A stretch of 7,046 nucleotides of DNA from an uncultured Flavobacterium sp. (GCA_945957245.1 CAMFLD010000145.1:1-7046), one strand, 5' to 3'; positions 1 through 6,843 are shown, counted from the first letter of the stretch. The notes: a model not told the origin generated them from the letters alone. A program made the numbers and translations.

Positions 1-24
1 AGTAAGTGGCGTCAAACTTCGATG

Positions 25-32
25 CAAAAATA
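25..32 (-). promoter_or_regulatory. Possible -7 box of a divergent gene off the left edge
   Basis: Read on the minus strand this is TATTTTTG followed by C, a full match to the flavobacterial -7 consensus TAnnTTTG. It points out of the window, and no minus-strand ATG lies between it and position 1, so any start codon would be outside. No TTG (-33 element) sits at the usual 17-23 base spacing, so the call rests on the -7 box alone in an A/T-rich stretch where chance matches are likely. Confidence 0.3.
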
Positions 33-90
33 AACTTTTTATCAGAGCAGTATCTTAATAATTGTATAATAATTTAACAATTAAAAATAG

Positions 91-98
91 TACTTTTG
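91..98 (+). promoter_or_regulatory. Candidate -7 promoter box for the DUF4271-hemD pair
   Basis: TACTTTTG matches the flavobacterial -7 consensus TAnnTTTG exactly. Transcription would begin a few bases downstream, near 103-106, almost on the ATG codons at 107 and 110, giving a leaderless or nearly leaderless message. The nearest upstream TTG is at 62-64, which leaves 26 bases of spacing, longer than the usual 17-23, so the -33 element is weak or absent. Confidence 0.4.
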
Positions 99-106
99 CC
101 TTGATT

Positions 107-781
107 ATGATGGAAAACATTTTACAGCAGCGAATTCTGGAACCTAAAGACTGGGCTACTTATCTTTTTGTTTTATCGTTTGCATTAATTGCCATTACAA
201 GAACGGCTTTTGAAGGAAGGTTTAGTGAATTTTTGCGGATTCTTGTTTCTGACAAATACATTAAGGTTTACAAAGACACTTCGCATCTGATGAGTGGTTT
301 TACCATTTTGCTGTTTATTGTTCAGGTTATTTCATTTTCGTTTTTTATCCAGCTGCTTCTTAATCAATGGGGATATGTAGCTAAAACAGACTGGATAATA
401 TTCCTTCGGATTTTTACTTTTTTTGGCGTTTTTGTTCTTTCTAAATTCCTGATAGAAAAGATTGTAGCTGCCATTTTTAACATCGAAGAGTTCACAGAAC
501 AGTTTAATTTGCAGAAAGTTAGTTACAGAACGTTTATCGGGATGATTTTATTACCCATTAACATTTACATGTTTTATAACAATTCCGTATCAAATGTTTT
601 GATTTATTGTATTATTGGTGTGATTTTGGCAATAAACCTGTTTTCTTATTTGGTTTCTTTAAAGATTTATCAAAACTTACTCATCGGTAAGTTGTTTTAT
701 TTTATTTTGTATCTTTGCGCACTTGAAATATCGCCCTATTATTTCATATATTATTTGATTACAAAAAATTTAGCGCATTAG
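107..781 (+). CDS. DUF4271 family integral membrane protein
   Basis: Function is unknown. The protein is 224 residues from the ATG at 107, or 223 from the adjacent ATG at 110. It is very hydrophobic, with about six probable membrane segments, at roughly residues 18-33, 62-85, 97-120, 140-157, 162-185 and 193-218. I recognise the family from its overall pattern and the C-terminal stretch LYLCALEISPYYFIYYL, which resembles the conserved end of DUF4271 proteins of Bacteroidota. A TTG at 62 would extend the frame by 15 codons, but I rejected it because that start would include the probable promoter box at 91-98. The double ATG leaves a one-codon ambiguity. The stop is one base before the start of the HemD-like gene, so the two are almost certainly co-transcribed and may be translationally coupled. 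Family assignment is fairly secure; no biochemical role can be inferred. Confidence 0.85.
   Translation: MMENILQQRILEPKDWATYLFVLSFALIAITRTAFEGRFSEFLRILVSDKYIKVYKDTSHLMSGFTILLFIVQVISFSFFIQLLLNQWGYVAKTDWIIFLRIFTFFGVFVLSKFLIEKIVAAIFNIEEFTEQFNLQKVSYRTFIGMILLPINIYMFYNNSVSNVLIYCIIGVILAINLFSYLVSLKIYQNLLIGKLFYFILYLCALEISPYYFIYYLITKNLAH
710..717 (+). promoter_or_regulatory. Possible internal -7 box ahead of the HemD-like gene
   Basis: TATCTTTG followed by C matches the flavobacterial -7 consensus TAnnTTTG. It lies inside the 3' end of the DUF4271 gene, about 65 bases before the HemD-like start. A TTG at 692-694 could act as -33 element, but the 15-base spacing is shorter than usual. It also encodes the conserved Tyr-Leu-Cys-Ala stretch of DUF4271, so the match may be a by-product of coding sequence. 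Confidence 0.3.
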
Positions 782-782
782 A

Positions 783-1541
783 ATGTCAAATTTGAAAGTG
801 AAAACAATTTTGGTCTCCCAACCAGAACCAAAAGTAGAGAATTCTCCTTATTTTGAATTGCAGCAAAAGCATAAGGTTAAGATTGATTTCAGGCCATTTA
901 TTCATGTCGAAGGCGTAACTGCGAAAGACGTAAGGGCTCAAAAAATTGACCTTAATAATTATACCGCAATCATTTTAACCAGCAAAAATTCAGTGGACCA
1001 TTTTTTTAGGGTTGCAGAGGAAATGCGTTATAAAGTACCTGAAGATTTAAAGTATTTCTGCCAATCGGAAGCCATTGCCTTTTACCTTCAGAAATATGTG
1101 GTTTACAGAAAGCGCAAAATTTATGTTGGACAGAAGGACTTTGTTGATTTATCTCCGTTAATCAAAAAGTATAAAGAGGAAAAATTCCTTTTACCGGCTT
1201 CGGATCAATTGAATTTTGACGTGCCTCAAACACTGAACAACCTAAAAGTTGATTGGACTCAGGCTACTTTTTACAAAACCGTAATGAGCGACCTGTCGGA
1301 TTTAGCCGATGTCTACTATGATGTTCTGGCTTTCTTTAGCCCAACCGGAATCAAATCGTTGTTCAAGAACTTCCCTGATTTCAAGCAAAACAACACCCGT
1401 ATTGCTGTGTTTGGAAGCACAACCCAAAAAGAAGCTTTAGAACACGGATTACGCATTGATATTTTGGCGCCAACACCGGAAACTCCATCCATGACTATGG
1501 CTTTAGAGCGTTATATAGCTGATGCCAACAAAGGAAAATAA
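783..1541 (+). CDS. hemD: Uroporphyrinogen-III synthase family protein (HemD-like)
   Basis: The protein has 252 residues, typical for the family. HemD closes and rearranges hydroxymethylbilane to uroporphyrinogen III in the cytoplasm, the branch point for heme and other tetrapyrroles. The HEM4 fold shows as two similar alpha/beta halves: the first has IILTSKNSVDHFF at residues 63-75, and the second has LAFFSPTGIKSLF at 182-194. These are followed by IAVFGSTTQKEALEHGL at 207-223 and a C-terminal PTPETPSMTMAL at 230-241, matching the usual order of conserved blocks. There is no signal peptide or membrane segment. The ATG is one base after the DUF4271 stop, with no Shine-Dalgarno motif, as is normal in this phylum. 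The hairpin 17 bases after its stop ends the transcript. HemD proteins diverge widely and have few invariant residues, so family membership is well supported but activity is inferred. No other heme gene is present here, so a paralogue with another role is possible. Confidence 0.85.
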   Translation: MSNLKVKTILVSQPEPKVENSPYFELQQKHKVKIDFRPFIHVEGVTAKDVRAQKIDLNNYTAIILTSKNSVDHFFRVAEEMRYKVPEDLKYFCQSEAIAFYLQKYVVYRKRKIYVGQKDFVDLSPLIKKYKEEKFLLPASDQLNFDVPQTLNNLKVDWTQATFYKTVMSDLSDLADVYYDVLAFFSPTGIKSLFKNFPDFKQNNTRIAVFGSTTQKEALEHGLRIDILAPTPETPSMTMALERYIADANKGK

Positions 1542-1558
1542 AATTATTACACCTCATA

Positions 1559-1591
1559 AAAAAAGCCATCCAAAAAAAGGATGGCTTTTTT
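1559..1591. terminator. Bidirectional intrinsic terminator
   Basis: A perfect 13-bp stem pairs AAAAAAGCCATCC (1559-1571) with GGATGGCTTTTTT (1579-1591), with a loop of seven A residues. On the plus strand the stem runs into a T tract after the HemD-like stop, which is 17 bases upstream. On the minus strand it gives a T tract 15 bases beyond the stop of the Calx-beta gene. It therefore serves both convergent transcripts. Its arms are nearly identical to those of the terminator at 5121-5155. Confidence 0.9.
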
Positions 1592-1606
1592 CTTTTTCAT
1601 CAAATT

Positions 1607-4600
1607 TTATTCTTTGACTATTTTTACTGTTTTTACTAAACCTCCTGATAAAACTTTTATAAAATAAACTCCTTTTGAAAAGGAACTCATGTCAAGTTCT
1701 GTCTCAAGTGCATTGATTTTTTGGATTAGGATTTGCTGCCCTAATATTGAGACAACGGAAACCTCATCAATTGTTGAACTGTTTGTTAAGTTTAATGTAT
1801 TTTTTACCGGATTGGGATAATGACTGAAACCGCTAAACACAAAATCCTCATCAGACAAAGTATTTACAAATCTGGTATTAAATGTATTAGTAATAATAGC
1901 AGGATTTGTATCAAAATAAATAGACGCCGAGTTAGGGATAACATCTCCAACCGCATAACCGGGTCTTGGTTTTACCTGAAAGGTTATATATCCTTTTCCT
2001 ATCATAGTATCCTGAATGGACGGCATTAAATTGATAGCGTTAAACCTAAACAGTAAATTTGAATCAACTCTTTCCAATACATATGGATTGCTTGAATCAA
2101 CAATCCTAATGGTAGATGGGTCAAGTTTATTATCTAAAACATCTTCAATCTTTATGTTGATGGCATTTGCTGTTCCTGTATTTTCGAAACGAATAGTATA
2201 GGTAAGATAGTCATCTGAAGTAAATGAGGAATGAAGAATTCTTTCCCCATGACTTTCGGAAATGTTATTCGGGTCAAACGATCCTACTACAGCTCTTGTA
2301 ACTACAAAATTGTTATTATATGGATAAACATCCCCAGAAGGCATCGTTATAGAAACTGTATTTGACAGTAGCTGACCTAACGCTACAGTAGGTATTGGAG
2401 GAACCAATAGTTCTACGTTTATGTATCTGGTTTCATATGGAGCTAAATTTGTAAAATTATAGCTAAAACCATTGAAGTTTGCTACAGCGTTTGGTTGTGA
2501 TATGTTAGTAATTGTTAAAGCAGGGTCTTTGTTAAATGTAACTGTTCCAGAAGCTACAGGTTGATTCGAATTGTTGCTGTATGAAATATAATTGTTCCAA
2601 ACCACACCTGGTCTAGGCTCATTAACCCAGGGAACCATATTAACACCTAAATCCTCGAAAGCTGTTGTTGCAATAGGGAAATAATAATTTGTGAATACTG
2701 AGCCTACCGGAACCGTAACATTAGGATATGTTATTGTACATGTATTATAAGTAGCATAAGAAGGATAAACAGTATAACTTAAATCATAAACATTAGTTGG
2801 ATTGGACTCATATAAATAATAGGAAGAATTACAATAAATATGATGTAATGATCCTCCATTAATGGAATAATTAAAACTACCGTATCTAAAATAAGGTTCA
2901 ATTGCTTCTTTAATTCCATTATTGTTAGAATCAATAAAAGCTATTAATTTAATGCCATCTCTTGAAACTATAAACGAACTGTCTATTACTTTATCAACCA
3001 AATTTGAATTATAATACCCAAAAAAACGGGGTGTGAAACTAGCGCTGCCATTATTTATAATGTCTTGTGTTATAATAATCTGAGCCGTAAATGTCGTGCT
3101 ATCTGATGCCCCTGGAGCTAATGATACTATTGGCCCACCTGTGAATACCAGATTATTAGACATATAAAGATCCGGTTCAATGTTAGTAATTGGAAAAATA
3201 CCTATGTTACCTAAAGTAAAAGTTACATTAAAAACATCTCCAACACTTACATAACCGTCACCATTAAAATCCTGATATGTTCTGGTATAAGTAAGAGTTA
3301 ATGGAGAAGACACATTCAAAAGTACAGTGGCAGTGTCACAATGACTTGGATTCGCCAGTTCACAAACAGTATAATTAAAATCATAGTAGCCCTGCCCAAC
3401 AGAATCTGGGATATGCAAAATTCCCTGCGCATCTAAAGTTACTCCCATTGCATTTGGTTCGAGTGAAATAGAAACATCACTGGCATTAACCGCAGCTCCA
3501 TGATAGGTATCATTTGCAATGACAGATAAATTACCTGTTGACCCAGCTGTAATACTAAATTCATCATGAATTGCCTTTATATTATAATTATCTAAAATAT
3601 CGACAACTAATGAACTCGTAGCATTGAATGTATTTCCGGAAGTGACGGTAGCTGTAAATGTAAAGTTTTCCGTTCCTTCTAATAAACTATCAAACGTTGT
3701 GGGCACATCAACCGAAACAAAATTTTGTCCAGCCGGAATGGTTACAGTAGTGTTTACAGGTGTAAAATCAGTATTAGAGGCTGTTCCCGGAGAGGTTACA
3801 ACATTCACAATAATGTCGGTTGCACTGGGAGTGCTTGTCCTGATATTAAAAGAAGCAGTGTCCCCTTCATATAGTAACCCTGACTGTACATTAGAATAAT
3901 TATTAACCTTGTAAACACTCAAATCAGGCAATCCATCATTGTCGATAATTTTTACTTGAGCGGATACAGAATTATTAGTGGTGTTTGCTGATGTTACATT
4001 GACATTCACCATAAATGACTCAACTGGTTCATCAAGCGTGTCGTCTGTTGTTGGTATTGAAACCGATGCGGAAGTATCACCTGCTAAAATGGTTTGAGTA
4101 ATATTGGTTATCGTAAAATCGCTGTTGTCAGCTGTTCCAGGTACCGAGGTAAAGTTGACAACAACATTACTGTTATAAGGTCTGTCCAGTATAGCTGAAA
4201 GAGTTTGGGTCCTTCCTTCAGTAACACTTATATCAGAAATACTTACCGTTGGAAAAGTATCATTGTCTATAATTTCTACCGTAACTGGGACAATTGTATT
4301 TGCTGTATTACCTGTTGTGACAGTTCCAGTTAAGACAAATATTTCATTGGGTTCGGTCAGCGCATCATCATTAATTGGTATTTGGATACTTGCTACAGTT
4401 CGTCCTGCCGGGATGGTTATGGTTGAATTTATTGCTGTAAAATCAGACGACACTGCTGTTCCATTACTGGTAACGCAGTGAATGGTCACATTCGAATTAT
4501 AAACATTTGAGAGATTGTAATAAATTGTAACATTAGGAATACCTTCTACAGCCGAACTTTGTACGTAAGCATTGACTGTAGGAGGCGTATCATTATCGGT

Positions 4601-4993
4601 AATATAAACCTCCTCTTTAGCATCAATATTAGATGTATTACCGGAAAGAACCAACGCTTTAACTATAAAAGTTTCAGTTGGTTCAATTATGGCATCATTT
4701 GTAGTCGCTATGGAAAAATAATTGCTGGCAGATTGACCTGCAGGAATAGTTATAATAGTATTTACAGGTATAAAATCTGAAGTGCCTGCTGTCTGTGATA
4801 TGGTAGTTATATTAACCACAACTGGTGCCGAGGTAGTACGTGAAAGATTCAATTGAAGTGACACAGAGTTCCCCTCGATTAAGTTATTATATGAATTTTG
4901 ATTAATAGTAAGATATGGACCTTGTGCATACAGGAAATTACTAAACAACCCGAAAATAAAAATCAACAAAAATTGGGTAACTTTCTTACTCAT
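1607..4993 (-). CDS. Secreted Calx-beta repeat protein with T9SS type A sorting domain
   Basis: The protein has 1128 residues. It starts with a Sec signal peptide (basic MSKK, hydrophobic core at about 7-22, likely cleavage after YAQ at residue 24). Four Calx-beta repeats occupy about 25-135, 138-245, 248-353 and 356-469. Each has an N-terminal EG, a central (S/T)DF, a DxxxEPxExF motif and a closing DND; the last repeat is degenerate. An Ig/cadherin-like domain follows at about 474-562, with Cys544 and Cys552 perhaps bonded. A repeat-type region at about 565-680 has a Ca-site-like DFNGDG (575-580). An SdrD-B-like stretch with DSNNNGIKEAIE lies at about 680-715, and a DUF7619-like region at about 900-1040. 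The T9SS type A sorting domain is at about 1056-1128 (YPNPVKNTLNL to VKIVKE). The T9SS would export it across the outer membrane and release or anchor it at the surface. An adhesin or matrix role is inferred; no catalytic motif is visible. The frame is intact, with its own promoter and a terminator at each side. Confidence 0.9.
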   Translation of the reverse strand: MSKKVTQFLLIFIFGLFSNFLYAQGPYLTINQNSYNNLIEGNSVSLQLNLSRTTSAPVVVNITTISQTAGTSDFIPVNTIITIPAGQSASNYFSIATTNDAIIEPTETFIVKALVLSGNTSNIDAKEEVYITDNDTPPTVNAYVQSSAVEGIPNVTIYYNLSNVYNSNVTIHCVTSNGTAVSSDFTAINSTITIPAGRTVASIQIPINDDALTEPNEIFVLTGTVTTGNTANTIVPVTVEIIDNDTFPTVSISDISVTEGRTQTLSAILDRPYNSNVVVNFTSVPGTADNSDFTITNITQTILAGDTSASVSIPTTDDTLDEPVESFMVNVNVTSANTTNNSVSAQVKIIDNDGLPDLSVYKVNNYSNVQSGLLYEGDTASFNIRTSTPSATDIIVNVVTSPGTASNTDFTPVNTTVTIPAGQNFVSVDVPTTFDSLLEGTENFTFTATVTSGNTFNATSSLVVDILDNYNIKAIHDEFSITAGSTGNLSVIANDTYHGAAVNASDVSISLEPNAMGVTLDAQGILHIPDSVGQGYYDFNYTVCELANPSHCDTATVLLNVSSPLTLTYTRTYQDFNGDGYVSVGDVFNVTFTLGNIGIFPITNIEPDLYMSNNLVFTGGPIVSLAPGASDSTTFTAQIIITQDIINNGSASFTPRFFGYYNSNLVDKVIDSSFIVSRDGIKLIAFIDSNNNGIKEAIEPYFRYGSFNYSINGGSLHHIYCNSSYYLYESNPTNVYDLSYTVYPSYATYNTCTITYPNVTVPVGSVFTNYYFPIATTAFEDLGVNMVPWVNEPRPGVVWNNYISYSNNSNQPVASGTVTFNKDPALTITNISQPNAVANFNGFSYNFTNLAPYETRYINVELLVPPIPTVALGQLLSNTVSITMPSGDVYPYNNNFVVTRAVVGSFDPNNISESHGERILHSSFTSDDYLTYTIRFENTGTANAINIKIEDVLDNKLDPSTIRIVDSSNPYVLERVDSNLLFRFNAINLMPSIQDTMIGKGYITFQVKPRPGYAVGDVIPNSASIYFDTNPAIITNTFNTRFVNTLSDEDFVFSGFSHYPNPVKNTLNLTNSSTIDEVSVVSILGQQILIQKINALETELDMSSFSKGVYFIKVLSGGLVKTVKIVKE
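1610..1828 (-). other. T9SS type A C-terminal sorting domain (coding segment)
   Basis: This segment encodes about residues 1056-1128. It shows the usual order for the family: YPNPVKNTLNL at 1059-1069, a central strand VSVVSILGQQIL at 1078-1089, LDMSSFSKGVYFIKV at 1100-1114 and a basic end KTVKIVKE at 1121-1128. In studied members the signal directs passage through the type IX translocon and is then removed. Its presence implies that the organism has a T9SS encoded elsewhere. Confidence 0.9.
3587..4921 (-). repeat. Four tandem Calx-beta domain repeats (coding)
   Basis: The units run 4921-4589, 4582-4259, 4252-3935 and 3928-3587, each 106-114 codons. Matching landmarks recur at about 110-residue spacing: EG at residues 40, 150, 259 and 376; (S/T)DF at 72, 183, 291 and 408; and DNDT or DNDG at 133, 243 and 351. 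In unit four the EP of the acidic motif becomes EG (439-440) and the closing DND becomes DNY (468-470), so calcium binding there may be weakened. The repeats are diverged at the DNA level, which argues against recent duplication. Confidence 0.85.
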
Positions 4994-5023
4994 GGGTCTA
5001 TTTTTTAGGTTAAAACATAAATC

Positions 5024-5051
5024 TTAATCCTAGTTCAGGAATTAGGATTAA
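5024..5051. promoter_or_regulatory. 28-bp near-palindrome in the Calx-beta gene leader
   Basis: The outer arms TTAATCCTA (5024-5032) and TAGGATTAA (5043-5051) are perfect reverse complements. The inner TTC (5034-5036) pairs with GAA (5039-5041), so 12 of 14 symmetric pairs match around an axis at 5037.5. It lies about 30 bases before the Calx-beta ATG. If transcription starts near 5060, it would form a 9-bp hairpin with a 10-base loop at the 5' end of the message. It could equally be a DNA site for a dimeric regulator. There is no T tract after it, so it is not a standard terminator. Confidence 0.55.
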
Positions 5052-5065
5052 TTTTATTTAATATA

Positions 5066-5094
5066 CTAATATACAAACACAGAGACACAAACAA
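5066..5094 (-). promoter_or_regulatory. Probable promoter of the Calx-beta gene
   Basis: On the minus strand a TTG (5094-5092) is followed, 18 bases later, by TATATTAG (5073-5066), a one-mismatch fit to the flavobacterial -7 box TAnnTTTG at a normal spacing. A second TTG at 5097-5095 gives 21-base spacing. Transcription would begin near 5060, leaving a leader of about 65 bases that contains the 28-bp palindrome. A weaker alternative is TATGTTTT at 5019-5012, which lacks a -33 partner. Confidence 0.45.
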
Positions 5095-5120
5095 CAAAAA
5101 GGTTGCGTAAAATCGTAATA

Positions 5121-5155
5121 AAAAAAGCCATCCGATTATTTCAGATGGCTTTTTT
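5121..5155 (-). terminator. Intrinsic terminator of pckA
   Basis: A perfect 12-bp stem pairs AAAAAAGCCATC (5121-5132) with GATGGCTTTTTT (5144-5155) around an 11-base loop. On the minus strand it begins 19 bases after the pckA stop and ends in a run of seven T residues (complement of 5126-5120). It insulates the Calx-beta gene downstream from pckA transcription. It is symmetrical, so it could work in both directions, but no plus-strand gene leads into it. Confidence 0.9.
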
Positions 5156-5174
5156 CTTTGGTTAGGTTTGTTAT

Positions 5175-6800
5175 TTATAATTGAGGACCGGCTTTTACTA
5201 AGTTTTGTCCTTCAGTATTGTCTGTATATTGAGCAAAGTTTTTGATGAAACGGGAAGCTAAGTCTGTAGCTTTTTCATTCCATTCGGATGCATTTTCATA
5301 AGTATCTCTTGGATCAAGAATAGCCGGATTAACATCATGTAATGCTGTTGGTACCGCTAAATTAAATACCGGAATCATTTTGGTTTCCGCTTTTTCAATG
5401 GAACCATCCAGTATCGCATCGATAATGGCACGGGTATCTTTTATAGAAATTCGTTTCCCTGTTCCGTTCCATCCGGTGTTTACCATATAAGCTGTAGCGT
5501 TGTGCTGCTCCATTTTCTTTACTAATTCTTCACCGTATTTTGTTGGGTGCAGTGTTAGGAAAGCTTTCCCGAAACAAGCTGAAAATGTTGGTTCCGGTTG
5601 TGTAACACCTCTTTCTGTTCCAGCTAACTTAGCAGTAAATCCGGAGAGAAAATAATATTTGGTCTGCTCCGGAGTTAGTTTAGAAACCGGCGGCATAACC
5701 CCAAAAGCATCTGCTGTAAGGAAGATTACTTTATTAGCATGACCAGCTTTAGATATAGGTTTTACAATATTATGGATATGATAAATAGGATACGAAACCC
5801 TTGTATTTTGTGTAACGGAACCGTCTTTGAAATCGATAGTACCTTCAGCATCAACAGTAACATTCTCTAATAATGCGTCTCTTTTGATAGCGGCATAAAT
5901 ATCCGGTTCGTTTTCTTTGCTTAAATCAATGGTTTTGGCATAACATCCACCTTCGAAATTGAAAACTCCATCATCATCCCAACCGTGCTCATCGTCACCT
6001 ATTAATTCCCGTTTAGGGTCCGTTGAAAGCGTAGTTTTTCCAGTTCCGGAAAGCCCGAAGAACACAGCCACATCACCCTCTTTTCCTTTATTAGCCGAAC
6101 AGTGCATTGAAGCGATTCCCTGTAATGGAAGATAGTAATTCATCATGGCGAACATTCCTTTTTTCATCTCGCCTCCATACCAGGTACCTCCAATAACCTG
6201 AATTTTCTCTGTAAGATTGAAAGCAATATATACTTCCGAATTTAATCCGTGGGCTGCATAATCTTTAAACGAAGTTTTGGAACCATTCATCACGATGAAA
6301 TCCGGCTCTCCAAAATGTTCCAGTTCTGCTTCGGTAGGACGGATGAACATATTGGTTACAAAATGAGCCTGCCAGGCCACTTCCATAATAAAACGTACTT
6401 TGAGTATTGTATTTTCATTGGCGCCACAAAAAGCATCACCACCATATAGCTTTTTCCCTGACAATTGATTGGTTGTGGTTTCTTTTAACGCATTCCAGGT
6501 CGTTTGCGAAATTGGTTTATTGTCGTTTACCGCTTTTTCAGAATTCCACCAAATGGTATTTTCAGTAACGCTGTCTTTTACAATATACTTATCTTTCGGA
6601 GAGCGTCCGGTAAAAACCCCGGTCATGACATTTACGGCTCCAAGTTCACTTAACTGCCCTTTTTCGAATCCTGTAAGATTTGGATCTAACTCATCATTGT
6701 ATAATTTTTCAAAGGAAGGATTGTAGATGATTTCCTGAACATTTGTAATCCCATATTTGGCTAACGAAATCGATTTCGTTGTTTGAGCGTAGTTCTCCAT
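5175..6800 (-). CDS. pckA: Phosphoenolpyruvate carboxykinase (ATP)
   Basis: PckA (EC 4.1.1.49) converts oxaloacetate and ATP to phosphoenolpyruvate, CO2 and ADP in the cytoplasm, the entry step of gluconeogenesis. From the ATG at 6800 the protein has 541 residues, against 540 in E. coli. In this numbering the key residues are: Arg66 (TGRSPKDKY), Tyr208 and Lys214 (TWYGGEMKKG), His233 (MHCSAN), the P-loop GLSGTGKTTLS with Lys255, kinase-2 LIGDDEHGW with Asp270, and Arg334 (NTRVSYPI). All sit exactly one position after their E. coli counterparts, so it should be active. An in-frame ATG at 6821 would add MQHKLIS. I prefer 6800 because 6821 would lie within about ten bases of the likely transcription start and the shorter form matches the family length. 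The gene has its own probable promoter and terminator and follows a DUF423 gene on the same strand. An 18-bp palindrome lies within its first codons. Confidence 0.97.
   Translation of the reverse strand: MENYAQTTKSISLAKYGITNVQEIIYNPSFEKLYNDELDPNLTGFEKGQLSELGAVNVMTGVFTGRSPKDKYIVKDSVTENTIWWNSEKAVNDNKPISQTTWNALKETTTNQLSGKKLYGGDAFCGANENTILKVRFIMEVAWQAHFVTNMFIRPTEAELEHFGEPDFIVMNGSKTSFKDYAAHGLNSEVYIAFNLTEKIQVIGGTWYGGEMKKGMFAMMNYYLPLQGIASMHCSANKGKEGDVAVFFGLSGTGKTTLSTDPKRELIGDDEHGWDDDGVFNFEGGCYAKTIDLSKENEPDIYAAIKRDALLENVTVDAEGTIDFKDGSVTQNTRVSYPIYHIHNIVKPISKAGHANKVIFLTADAFGVMPPVSKLTPEQTKYYFLSGFTAKLAGTERGVTQPEPTFSACFGKAFLTLHPTKYGEELVKKMEQHNATAYMVNTGWNGTGKRISIKDTRAIIDAILDGSIEKAETKMIPVFNLAVPTALHDVNPAILDPRDTYENASEWNEKATDLASRFIKNFAQYTDNTEGQNLVKAGPQL
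6763..6780. repeat. 18-bp perfect palindrome in the 5' end of pckA
   Basis: AACGAAATCGATTTCGTT is identical to its reverse complement. It covers codons for Thr-Lys-Ser-Ile-Ser-Leu, about 20 bases after the preferred start codon. In RNA it could fold as a 7-bp stem with a UCGA loop close to the ribosome-binding region. The palindrome is plain in the sequence; any role is unproven. Confidence 0.5.
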
Positions 6801-6835
6801 AGAAATTAGTTTGTGTTGCATTATAATTTAGACCT

Positions 6836-6843
6836 CAAAGGTA
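6836..6843 (-). promoter_or_regulatory. Probable -7 promoter box of pckA
   Basis: On the minus strand this reads TACCTTTG, a full match to the flavobacterial -7 consensus TAnnTTTG. Transcription would begin around 6830, giving a leader of about 30 bases to the ATG at 6800 but only about 9 to the alternative ATG at 6821. No TTG is found at the usual distance upstream, so the -33 element is not recognisable. Confidence 0.45.

Noticed and set aside
1..33. Short open plus-strand reading at the left edge ending in TAA at 31-33, a possible tail of an upstream gene
   Set aside because: Only ten codons are visible, with no recognisable family. Another frame is also open to 58, and a minus-strand promoter-like box overlaps it, so it cannot be called a gene.
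62..106. Upstream TTG start for the DUF4271 gene
   Set aside because: It would put the probable -7 promoter box inside the coding sequence, and two ATG codons at 107 and 110 give the usual family length.
3624..4780. Plus-strand open readings of 72-91 codons within the Calx-beta gene
   Set aside because: They are antisense to a continuous, well-supported 1128-residue protein and are low-complexity mirror images of its repeats.
3587..4921. Regular repeats that could suggest a CRISPR array or other DNA repeat
   Set aside because: The period is about 330 bases, conserved at the protein level only, and lies within an intact coding frame as Calx-beta domains.
1607..4993. Calx-beta protein as a SprB-like gliding adhesin
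   Set aside because: SprB-type adhesins are far larger and carry a different (type B) C-terminal domain with companion genes; here the C-terminus is type A and there is no such neighbour.
6249..6726. Plus-strand open readings antisense to pckA
   Set aside because: They lie opposite highly conserved pckA codons and resemble no known protein.
6801..6821. Longer pckA start at the ATG at 6821
   Set aside because: The extra MQHKLIS is not needed for the fold, and the inferred transcription start leaves almost no leader before it. It remains possible.
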